Part shown: piece after piece, positions 12,310 through 21,831 of the stretch
How the letters are laid out: each line of letters begins with the position of its first letter
Position numbering within the stretch: the first letter of the stretch is position 1
Assembly: GCF_036785885.1 (NCBI RefSeq)
Contig: NC_092316.1
Location: 26,405,001-26,469,000 of the forward strand
DNA from: Coffea arabica
Taxonomy: Eukaryota; Streptophyta; Magnoliopsida; Gentianales; Rubiaceae
Length of the DNA: 64,000 nucleotides
Direction: 5' to 3'
The notes under the pieces: model-generated
Seen by the model: only the letters and a program-made list of their open reading frames with translations
Database searches by the model: none
Told to the model about the DNA's origin: nothing
Made by a program: the position numbers and the translations under genes

Positions 12310-12535
12310 CTAGTCTTCGCTTGATTCTTCCACTTGAAGGAAAGTGTATAAAGTAGTTTCTCCATGGTGTAATCCTTCAATGGTCCTTAAGTCATCCCCA
12401 ATTCGTTCTTGAATCGTGCAAACAAGAGCTTGAAGTGATTCTTGGAATTTTCTAGTGCGCGCTCGTGTAGTTGGGCCACTTGGTATTTGCATGACTTGGG
12501 CACTAGAAGTTCGAGCAGCCGTGAGCCCCTCCTCA
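12310..12535 (-). other. LTR-borne copy of the pol C-terminal coding tail
   Basis: The minus strand encodes the same tail as 5201-5426 (Gly-Pro-Thr-Thr-Arg-Ala-Arg motif, ending Glu-Ser-Ser-Glu-Asp-stop), without the TGA found at 5354. It lies in the 5' LTR upstream of the promoter and is a by-product of coding sequence overlapping the LTR, not a separate gene. Confidence 0.8.
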
Positions 12536-14875
12536 TTATGTAGCTTCATTATTGTTGTTATTACTTGGATTGGATTGGTTGAAGTGGGCTCTATGAATTC
12601 CCACCTTGGTTGTATGGGCTGATATGATGATATAATGCTTGGTTTGAGTTGTTTAAGTGTTGTTTAAGATGATTATGGAAAGAGAAACGGAGGAAAAATT
12701 GAAGGAATATTTCATTTGGGTGATGGCCGAAACTGTCCTATCTTTGCCATGCCTTTATTTCAAATTTTTGATGCTCAAATGACTGTGAAACTGATGTATA
12801 TATGTTGTATATGGTGTGTAGAAAGTTTGTACCAAAAATCATTTGAATTGGTTGAGTAAAACTTGAAATTTCGAAATGTGAAGAAACCTGAAAAATGTGT
12901 ACGGACAGCTTGAACAGTGTTCCTTTGATTGAATATATCTTTTTGTACAGACATCAAAATCGAGTGCCGTTTGCTGAATTTGAAAATAGACAGTTACAGC
13001 TTTCCAACGGTATAAAATTTACTTTCTAGTTCGAAATGAGTGAGCCGCAGTGAGTCGGCAAAATTGCTGTCCTGTTCTATTGGCCTATCCAAGAGAAAGG
13101 TAGAAGTTGCACTTTGTGGCTCTATTTTCTCTCACTTATGAATTGATTTTGAAAAACATTTTTACTGATGAAATGTAGCCTTATGATTCTAGTTTCCAAA
13201 GCCACCGACCATTCTCAATTTCAAGTTGTATTGAGTGAGATATGGTTCAATTTTCAAACTGTAGCAAAGCTGGAAATCTGGAAAACTCTTCCTTCTTGCT
13301 AGCCGACTGGTCTAGTTTAACTTGGGATGTTTTGCTTCAAAGATCTTGATGTCCATTGCTTGTCAAATACATAGGAAATGTTTCTTGGACCTTGGTTTCA
13401 AAAATGAATCAAATTGGAGTTGATCTCATTGGGCAAAATGTTTGAAAAGGAAAGAAAACCAAAAAGACAGATTTGCTTTGGGAGATTTCTTGAACTTTGG
13501 TAGTTTTATTAACTACCTTCCCATATGTTTTTTTATGTGAATATTGATAGTGAAGTAGTTCTCATATGGAAGATGGTGTGTACCAAATTTGGTGTTATTC
13601 TAAGACCATTTCGATACCCAAATGATGTGCCAAAATTGTTCTTCAAACCTGGAAAATTTACAGAACTGTCTTCGATTTTGGCCAACTTTGAGCAGCTATA
13701 TCTTGATGCTCAAAACCCTGAATCTAGTTTCATTTGTTGTGTTTGAAAACTTGATTTGGATTTCTTAATGTGTTATGAATTTCAGAGGCTAGTTCACTTC
13801 CTGTGAATTTTGCCGAATTTGCAAAGTTTGCCGAAAAACATGACTGAAACTGCCTTGTTTACTAGATCAGCCACTTTGAGCTGAAAAATGATTGTCTTCC
13901 GTTTAGAATCTTGGAAAAGTGTCAATTCCAACGGTGTAAGATTTTCCATTTTTGGACCTACAGAGTGCAAGTTCTGATTTTCCTAAGTTCGATGTGTAAA
14001 ACTGAAATTTTCCAACTTGATGAGAAATGAGTTTTTGGAAACTTTTCTCTACCCTTTGATAATGATTAACCGTTTTAAACTTGATTTCATGAAGGAAATC
14101 AGTTTTTCTTGTATTAATAAAGCCTTACTTTTGAACTTTTATTTTGAGTGGCTAAAGTTCTTTGTTTGAGGTATTGACTAGTCTAAATGAGTGTACCTTC
14201 TTTCTTGATTAATACGTGATTGTGAGTGATAAATACTTGTTAATTGTTTAGGTGCTCAAGGAGATTTTGAAAGGAATCTTGGTGCGGACACTTAAAGCTT
14301 TGTTTGCTCACTTATTTTGAATCGGTGACTGTCAAGTGCATGTTAAATGCCTATGTGATTGAAATGTGAATTGTACAAGTGTTATACATGAGACGTAAAC
14401 TTGTCGAGACGAGTGTGTTCTTTATCGCGTTCGTTCTCCCTCAAGTGATGCTACAATTGAATTGTGCTATGTGAATTGATATTCAAATTGTGTGAAGTGA
14501 ATTGTTATATGAGTTAAGTGAAGTGTTGCCATTGCAAATTACATTTGTGTTGACTCGACGTCGATCGAAGTAAATCTTATTGACAAATCGTATTTTACTC
14601 GTGGTGACGCCCTTGTCCTCTCTCGCTCTCTGAACTACGTGGTACTTAATACCTGAATACGTATGATAGGTAATTGTGCATGAACACGTTTAACTCGTGA
14701 GCTCTGAGCGGAAGCATGTACCACACCAATTCGGGTAGGAGGTGCCTCTCATACCGTCTCAGTGCTAAAATCGGTTCCCTGAGCGATAGCATGTACCACA
14801 CCGGTTCGGGTGGGAGGTGCCTCGCATGTCGACTCAGAATCATAAACAATGATTGGTAATTGTACATATGATTGG
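12536..14875 (+). repeat. Old Tekay-like LTR fragment
   Basis: There is no gene here. The sequence has the texture and motif order of the other long LTRs: Tekay-style mid-LTR text, a putative acceptor at 14250-14251, a 73-nt putative exon at 14252-14324 followed by GTGACT, then a GTGTGTTCTTTATCGCG-type block near 14410. It lacks the usual LTR ends. It is cut on the left by the CRM element and on the right by another LTR start at 14876. Confidence 0.6.
14704..14837 (+). repeat. Diverged tandem duplication within LTR fragment
   Basis: A segment of about 57 bp containing GCATGTACCACACC, TTCGGGT, GGGAGGTGCCTC-like text and a GACTCAG-like end occurs twice (from about 14704 and about 14780), with several substitutions between copies. 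Confidence 0.75.
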
Positions 14876-15309
14876 TGTGAGATCTCGATTCGTCCTTAAT
14901 TTTGAATAAGGATTATTAGTGCTAAATTTTGCTATAAAATTTGATTTTAAGGATGATGGTAATTCTTTACATGTGATTTTGCTTTTAAAATAAAAAAACC
15001 TTAATTTGAAATTTTATTAAAACCCTAATGGATTTACACCTTTGATATTTTTACACAAAACCCTAGTTTACGTATTAATCATAAGTTTATGTGGTAGTAA
15101 ATATTATGCATGCTAATGTATGTTTTCGTATGAGTAGATACCGGATTCAATTTCTTTTATAAAGGTTAAGTAGGATTAGAAAGCTACAAAGTCTTACACT
15201 AGTAAATTCCCTAGTGTTTTGCTAATTGAATAACCTTAAGTTGGGTTTAAAACCCTTAATTGAGCTAATGTATAAAGATTGTTGTTTAATTGCATTTGTG
15301 TATGCTAAT
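14876..15309 (+). repeat. Start of an older LTR, first segment (continues at 33093 and 36372)
   Basis: TGTGAGATCTCG at 14876 resembles the start of the neighbouring Tekay LTRs. The sequence is split by the element at 15310-33087 (TSD CTAAT at 15305-15309 and 33088-33092). It resumes at 33093 and again at 36372, so it is the host of two later insertions. Confidence 0.55.
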
Positions 15310-16536
15310 TGTGAGACCCCGAAAATTTTCTTATTTTTCGGGTATTTATTTTGGGACTTTTAAGTCTATTTTTGGGGTTTTATTTTATATGTAGGTTTTC
15401 TGGGGAATTTTATGAGAAAATATGAATTTTGCATCATTTTCTGGGTTTAGGTCAATTTCTGTGCTTATAGAGGTGTACAGTGCATGTGGGACCCACTAGG
15501 GTAATCGGTACCGGTAAATGTGACTTTGGGAAATTTTCTATACGGAAGCTTTAGTACCTAGTGTTATGAGCTAATTAGTGGTTAGCTAGTATAATTAAGT
15601 TTTACAAGACAAAGATGTTGGATAAGCTTGGAAAACACATGTTGAGATCTTATTGGAAGTTGGACTTTTGACTTTCACTTTACCTTTCTTATTAAGAGAA
15701 AAATTGATCCAAAATTACTCATTTTTCTCTTGCTCATTGCCGACCAACCTTGAAGGAAGAAAGAAAGAAAACTCTTCAAGTTTTGCTTCATTTCTTGGCC
15801 AAATCTTGCAAACCAACCATTAATCTTTCAAATTTCTCCACAAAACTTGCTTGCTAGGAAGGATTGAACTACTTGGTGGTTTTTGTTTGAAGAGAAAAGC
15901 TATCCTCTACCTTGTATCCCACATTTGTAAGGTAAGCAAGTTAGGAAATGTTTATTTGTTGGTTGTGAGATGAAATTAGTACATGTTAGTGGTTATAGAT
16001 GCCATTTTATGGGTTATTTCAAGACTTGTGGTTGAGTTATGGAAATTTTCTATTTATTGAGGAATTTTCTGTTTTATATGATAACTTATGGTTGAGTTGG
16101 GTGTGGTGGATTTATATGGCTTGATTTAGAGCCTTGGTGTGTTAATGGTGTTTCATTGTAGAAAATTTCAGCATTTGTAGGATTTTCGGTTTTTAGGTTT
16201 TGGTATAAATTGGGGTTTTCCTATGTATGGTATATATGCTAGTAGTTGATGTGTATTTGATTATATTGTGGCTTAAATGGGATGAATGGACTAAATTTTG
16301 ATATATAAGTGTATTGGTATAAGTTGAATGGTTGTGGTTAGGTTGGAAATGTGAAGAAATTAAGATGGTTTTGTATTGAGAAGGATTTGAGTAGAAATGG
16401 ATAAGTTTTGGGTTTTTACTCACATTCCACACCTTAATGTTTCATTGTATTGGCTTTTGAGCAACTTGCATTAGTAAGTTAAACTTGTACGTTGAATTGT
16501 GTTTGAGTCTTCAATATGGTTATTTGCTTGTTTTAG

Positions 16537-16596
16537 GTCGTACCGGTGGGCCGGGACCTACACCTGATTCAAACGTGTGACTTGCTTGAAAATTTG
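16537..16596 (+). other. Putative small leader exon inside LTR (family B)
   Basis: The 60-nt segment lies between TTGCTTGTTTTAG and GTGAGTGTAC. It has no ATG. The 3' LTR copy is 31708-31767. The predicted introns are about 605 nt on each side. Confidence 0.5.
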
Positions 16597-17446
16597 GTGA
16601 GTGTACCAGTATATGATGAGCATACTTGTTATGTGATTTTAAATGTCTTGATTTGGGTCGAGAGTGTACTTGATCGCTCTTGACCACTTACTTGCATTTG
16701 TCCATTTTTGTTTGGATGTGAAATGGTATATGTTCATGATTTGACATGTGATGGGGCAATGCCTTAATATTAATGTGGAATTGAGCTCATACCCTTAGAC
16801 CGTTATTCGAGTCGAGCCGGCAAGGGCTTGGGCGATTCGTTAATGAGCCTTTGGGTTCTTGATAGGCGAGTGGAGTGTTAACTCCTCGACCTTGTGGTAT
16901 ACTCGAGTATTACCCTTTTGGAACTATGAGGCGGCGGGCCCGAATAGGGGGTGAATGGTGGAAGGAAATGGTGCGAAGTGGTGTCTACGGATCTTGGTTT
17001 GTTTAAATGGTTGACGGAGTGTCAACGTGTGAGATCAAGTATGGCAATCGGAAATCGGCCCTTGAGGGTCGCATGTATCCTTTTATATGTGTATGTTGTA
17101 TGAAGGTGTTTATGTATATGTGTTAATAGTTGTAGCATGAAATTGTGCATTTGGTACCTCACGAGCGTAAGCTCACCCCCGTTGTTTTGTTTTCCTTACA
17201 GGAGCGATGTTGAACCACAGTTTGAGATGAGTTGAGCTAGTGACATAGTTAGTTTTGAAAGCTCCTCGAACATTTGAAACTTCGATGTATTTGAACTCAA
17301 GTGTTTGTGTTTGAATTGTATAAGGACACTTTCTTATGTATAGATGACATGTATGTATGGTTCACCAAGTCTTGGATTCGTTATTTGGTGTATGTGTACA
17401 ATCGCCGGTTTTAAAAATGAAAGCAGGAAATTTTGGAAAACCACTG

Positions 17447-17700
17447 CCTGGAATCCGGCCTAGAATCCGGCCAGCTTCTGGCCGGATATAAGGCCGGATA
17501 GGCAGGGGAAAAGGAAAAAAAAAAGAGAAAAAAATTGGACTCTGGCTACTGCCCAGAATCCGGCCAACTTCCGGCCGGATTGTTGGCCGGATTGGCAGGG
17601 GACATTTCGAAAATTTTGGTTTAGCCTCGGCCTCCTATCCGGCCGAGAATCCGGCCGGATATCCGGCCAGATTCTGGCCGGATAGTGACGTGGCCGGTCA
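17447..17700 (+). repeat. CCGG-rich inverted-repeat array in LTR
   Basis: The sequence repeatedly alternates ATCCGGCC and GGCCGGAT, giving many short palindromes. The matching array in the 3' LTR (about 32624-32835) lacks a 12-bp and a 24-bp block, consistent with slippage or unequal loss between two otherwise very similar LTRs. Confidence 0.85.
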
Positions 17701-17953
17701 CTGTTCATCCGCGGCAAAATTTTCGTTTTCCGTTTTCTGGTCCGATGGAAGTGCTCGAGCATTGTACTTTCTTGTACAATGATATTATTGTTCTAATAAC
17801 ACCTTAAGGGGGAAAATTGTTCATTTTGTCGAGTTTTCTTTTATGAATTAAATCCGACTTGATTGTTTTGCGACCCGTAGTCCCGGCGAGAGCTGGGCAG
17901 GCGGTCCGTCAACCCCTCCGGTTCGCCCTAGGGGATGATGGGGTCGTCACAAG

Positions 17954-17966
17954 TGGTATCAGAGCC
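17954..17966 (+). other. Primer-binding site (tRNA-iMet type)
   Basis: TGGTATCAGAGCC lies two bases after the 5' LTR terminal CA. Confidence 0.92.
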
Positions 17967-18068
17967 TAGGTTTAGATTAACCTGGGCATGTTAGAACTTA
18001 CTTGATTTGGAATTTGTATTTGATTGTTTTCCTAAGGGTGTTGGGGATTAATGATACTTTTGTGTAGG

Positions 18069-18590
18069 ATGGACGTGCCTAGTGGCTCCCGTGTGCGATC
18101 GACCGCGAAGCAAGGCCGTGGAGTACTTCCTATGATCAAGTACCAAATCCGGCCGAGTGGGGCGACTCTACGTTGGAGTCCGGCGAGTCGATTTCGACGT
18201 TGTGAGTGCCGTCACAAGTTTACCTACCCCAATACTCTTGTGTTTGCGGTGGACAAAGAACGAAAAGAGTTTGCCAAGGATTATGCTAAGATTGAAGCCG
18301 AAGTGAAACAATTAAGAGAGGCCAACAAGAGGCAAGCGGAGCGTATTAAGGAGTTGGAGTATGACCTGAGCGAAGGTCAAGATAGGGTGGATGATTTGTG
18401 TACGCAACTTGGGGAGATGCGCAAACGTATGACCAAGAGGGCGAGACAACTGAGGGAGAACGCCGGAACAATGTTAAATTTGTGTGAAGACCTACTAGGG
18501 GACGAGAGTGTCGAGAGTTCTAGTGTAGGAGGTGGGGTTGGAAGTGAACCCTCCCAAGCGAATAGGTCCTCTAGTCCCACGGTAGGCTAG
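18069..18590 (+). CDS. Extra ORF upstream of gag (coiled-coil protein of unknown function)
   Basis: This ORF of about 173 aa lies between the primer site and gag. I chose the ATG at 18069 over 18051 because TTTTGTGTAG at 18058-18067, an acceptor-like site, would place 18069 first after splicing. The N-terminal part is basic, with a Trp and a short Cys/His motif (RCECRHKFTY, about residues 45-54). The middle (about 65-140) is rich in Glu, Lys, Arg and Leu with heptad-like spacing and should form a coiled coil. The C-terminus is Ser-rich. The element at 59763 has a diverged homologue in the same place (62520-63055) with the same plan, so it looks like a retained element gene and not a chance ORF. 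Extra ORFs have been described in plant Ty3/gypsy elements, but I do not know a function for this one. RNA binding or Gag assembly would be guesses. Confidence 0.65.
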   Translation: MDVPSGSRVRSTAKQGRGVLPMIKYQIRPSGATLRWSPASRFRRCECRHKFTYPNTLVFAVDKERKEFAKDYAKIEAEVKQLREANKRQAERIKELEYDLSEGQDRVDDLCTQLGEMRKRMTKRARQLRENAGTMLNLCEDLLGDESVESSSVGGGVGSEPSQANRSSSPTVG

Positions 18591-18943
18591 GGAATGGCTT
18601 TTAAGCCATTTTGGATGATTTTGACTTGTATATATAAGGGACACGGAATGGTAGGCCGGGGAGGACTCTTAGCTAGTGGTGTTGTATATAGGACCAGTTT
18701 TGTATATATTACTTTTGTATTGCCCTTTCCGTAAGACGTTTCCTGTTTGTACCTGACTGACTACTTTGGTGTAAATGTTTGATCTTGTTATGAATACTAT
18801 GACTATGTGTTATGTGTTCAAGTGTGTTATGAAGTGATTGTTTGATTTTGTGGCCATATTTCTTGTTAAGTACAGGGATGTGTGCCCTTTAGTGTTAAAG
18901 TTATATTCATGGGTATATTTTGATTATAGATTGAACTAGAGTG
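18591..18943 (+). other. Spacer between extra ORF and gag with acceptor-like site
   Basis: There is no ORF of note. An AG at 18928-18929 in TTTTGATTATAG precedes the gag ATG (18944) by 14 bases. The element at 59763 has an equivalent site at 63339-63340. Confidence 0.5.
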
Positions 18944-21831
18944 ATGGAAGGCACGCGTAGTGGCCGGGGGCGCGGACGTGGGGGTAGACATCCCACGACT
19001 GAACAGGGTACGGGAGCTACAGTGCCCGAACCAACTCCTGAACCCCAAATCGATCCCAATGTGCAGGTAGCCGCTGCTATCCAGCGGATGACCGATCTTT
19101 TAGCCCAGGTGGTACAACAACAGGGCCCCAACCCTAATCCACCAGTTGGCAATCCTGGAAACCCCGGAAATCATGTCGAGAGCGAAGATCGAGCTCTCTA
19201 ACGATTCCAAAAATTTTCACCGCCCAAATTTCTTGGAGGACCCGATCCTGATGTGGCCGAACAATGGTTAGAAAAGATGATAGATATTTTTGCCGCTCTA
19301 CATTACTCGGAAGAGAGGCAAGTGACCTTTGCGGTTTTTCAACTTGAAGGTGCCGCTCGCTCATGGTGGAATATTATCCGGACGAAGTGGGAGCGAGAAC
19401 AGACACCAAGGACCTGGATGAATTTTGTACGGGAATTCAATGCCAAGTACTTTCCGCCGCTGGTTCAAGAGAAGAAAGAGGACGAATTTATTCGTCTACG
19501 CCAAGGAACGCAATCGGTAGCCGAATATGAGAGCCAATTCACACGTTTATCCAAATTTGCTCCTGAGCTCATTTTAACCGAACAAAGGAGGGCTAGGCAT
19601 TTTCTTCAGGGGCTTAATGTGGAAATCCAGAAGGATTTGGCCGTTGCCCAAATCACTACTTTTAGTGATGCCGTTGAGAAGGCATTACGATCCGAGAACG
19701 CTAGGCTCCAGGTGAGGAACTTCCAAAATCGAAAGCGTGGAGCTGCTGGAAGTACCTCAACTCAAGGTGATAAGAGTGCCCCTTCCCCTCCTAAGTTTGG
19801 ACGGGGAGCTGGAGGGGGACGATTTACGAGTCCGGCTCGAGGGGCTCCTTCTCGAGGAAGCCAACCAGGGCGAGGGCCGCCGAGGAGCACCGCACAAGGG
19901 AGTTCTGCTACTGTTGCACGTGGGCCGTGTAACTTTTGTGGAAAACCCAATCATACGGAGGACGACTGCTGGAGGAAGCAGAATAAGTGTTTGCGGTGCG
20001 GAAGTGCGGAGCACCGGTTCGCCAACTGTCCGGTCCAGGCACGCGAGACGAGAGGAACTACCCCGGCGACATCCAAGGCTACCTCAAGTCAATCGAGGGT
20101 AGATAGTACCAAACCAAAGGTACCTGCACGGGTGTACTCCATTGAACAACGGCCAGTTCCTGACTCTGCAGAGGTAGTGGAAGGTACGATTCCTGTCTTC
20201 CACCGCCTAGCTAGAATTTTGATAGATCCTGGAGCTACCCATTCTTTTGTTAACCCCGAATTTATGTGTGGAATTGATATAAATCCTGTCACTCTCCCTT
20301 ATGAGTTGGAAGTTAGTACACCTACGGGGGACCAAAGCTTGATTTCTAGTAAAATGTATACGAATTGTGAGATCTGGATAGGTGAGCGGAAATTATTGGG
20401 GAATTTGATAAGTCTAGCCATAAAGGGATACGATGTGATATTAGGCATGGATTGGCTGGCTCGGTACGATGCACAGCTAGATTGTAAGAGGAAAACTGTT
20501 GAATTTCGCATTCTTGGAGAGGCGACTTTGAGGTTAGATGTGAGGGGTAGTCTAGCCTCATCTGCTATGATATCGGGTATTCGAGCTAGGAAATTATTAA
20601 GTAGAGGGGCACAGGGGTTCCTAGCTCTTCTTATTAACACTCCTATTGACAAGCTGAAAATAGAAAATGTTCCGATAGTGAGTGAATACCCTGATGTTTT
20701 TCCTGACGAGTTGGTGAACTTGCCTCCAGAGAGAGAAGTGGTGTTCGAAGTGAACCTTTGTCCAGGGGCCTCCCCTATTTCTAAAACCCCTTACCGAATG
20801 GCACCCGCGGAACTCAAAGAGTTAAAACTACAGTTGCAAGACCTTTTAGAGCGGGGGTTTATTCACGAGAGCGGATCGCCTTGGGGGGCGCCCGTTCTCT
20901 TTGTCAAGAAGAAGGACGGGACTTTGAGACTCTGTATTGACTACCGAGGGTTGAACAACGTGACGATTAAGAATAAGTACCCCTTACCCCACATTGATGA
21001 GTTATTTGACCAATTGCAAGGTGCGGTGGTCTTTTCGAAATTAGACCTTCGACAGGGGTACTACCAGCTGTTGATTAAGAAAGAAGATGTGCCCAAAACT
21101 GCTTTCAATTCCCGGTATGGGCATTTCGAATTTGCCGTGATGCCTTTTGGATTGACCAATGCCCCTGCTGCTTTCATGGACCTTATGCACCGAATTTTCA
21201 AGCCCTTTCTTGACCGATTTGTTGTTGTTTTCATCGATGACATATTGGTTTACTCAAAAACCCGTGAGGAGCATGAACAACATTTGAGAGAGGTCCTACA
21301 AACCCTGAGGGAGCACCAGTTGTATGCCAAATTTAGCAAATGTGAATTTTGGCTAGACAAAGTGTCTTTTCTGGGGCACGTGATATCAAAGGAGGGAATT
21401 GCGGTAGATCCGGCTAAGGTGGAGGCCGTGACTGAGTGGAAGCGACCCGAGAACCCTACTGAGATTCGAAGTTTTCTAGGGTTGGCAGGTTATTACCGGC
21501 GATTTATTAAGGATTTTTCGAAACTTGCCAGTCCCTTGACCGATTTAACAAAGAAGGGTGGTCGATTTTTGTGGAGTGATAGGTGTGAAACTAGCTTTCA
21601 AGAGCTGAAACGGAGATTGACAATGGCCCCTATTTTAGCCTTACCTAACGGCCCAGACGGTTTTACCGTTTACACCGACGCCTCCAAAGAAGGATTGGGA
21701 TGTGTACTAATGCAACACCGAAATGTGATAGCTTATGCTTCCTGGAAATTGAAAATTCATGAACAAAACTATCCCATCCATGACCTAGAATTGGCCGCAG
21801 TTGTCTTCGCTCTGAAAAAGTGGAGACACTA
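18944..21831 (+). pseudogene. Tekay gag, protease, RT and N-terminal RNase H (first block of split gag-pol)
   Basis: Gag starts with an Arg/Gly-rich stretch, then a conserved AIQRMTDLLA segment. An in-frame TAA at 19199-19201 interrupts it, where the related element at 63355 reads a Lys codon. The frame then stays open. Numbered from the Met at 19253: Gag core 1-150, two CCHC knuckles (C226/C229/H234/C239 and C246/C249/H254/C259), protease DPGATHS near 325, RT FIDD near 661, RNase H first Asp 809 and Glu 846. The frame ends at the TSD CACTA (21827-21831), where a solo LTR cuts RNase H just after WRHY. The open frame visible to 21949 past this point is LTR sequence. The remaining domains are at 25211 and 29853. 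Confidence 0.92.

Larger units (their letters stand above)
5120..12535 (-). mobile_element. CRM-type chromovirus (Ty3/gypsy), near complete
   Basis: It reads right to left: 5' LTR (11780-12535), primer site, long leader, one gag-pol frame, polypurine tract, and a 3' LTR remnant (5120-5426) cut by the element at 1-5119. The polyprotein order is Gag, protease, RT, RNase H, integrase. The frame passes through the polypurine tract and continues into the LTR with a Pro-Thr-Thr-Arg-Ala-Arg tail, as I recall for CRM elements. The 307 bp of LTR that can be compared differ at about five positions. The element is coding-dead (see its gag-pol entry). CRM elements are often enriched at centromeres, so a centromeric setting is possible but not shown here. 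Confidence 0.88.
11780..12535 (-). repeat. 5' LTR of CRM element (756 bp)
   Basis: The outer edge is fixed by the match to the 3' LTR remnant (TGAGGAGGGG on the minus strand, ending at 12535). The inner edge is placed two bases outside the primer site (minus ...ACATCA). A palindromic TATA box GGCTATATATAGCC at 12079-12092 is well placed to start transcription leftward. Confidence 0.85.
15310..17951 (+). repeat. 5' LTR of Tekay element
   Basis: It runs from TGTGAGACCCC to GGTCGTCACA. Modules: U3 palindrome GTGGGACCCAC 15486-15496; donor-like GTAAG/GTAAGC at 15932; small exon 16537-16596; ATACTCGAGTAT 16899-16910; hairpin GTTGACGGAGTGTCAAC near 17011; acceptor TTTTCCTTACAG ending at 17201; CCGG-rich array 17447-17700; U5 hairpins from about 17878. 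It lacks a 32-nt segment near 16350 that the 3' LTR keeps. Confidence 0.93.

Noticed and set aside
12310..12549. 79-codon minus-strand ORF as a separate gene
   Set aside because: It is the LTR copy of the CRM pol tail and starts in flanking DNA.
20223..20250. Protease motif DPGAT/DPGS in place of the textbook D[ST]G as a defect
   Set aside because: The same Pro occurs in both unrelated polyproteins here and I believe it is a normal plant Ty3/gypsy variant.
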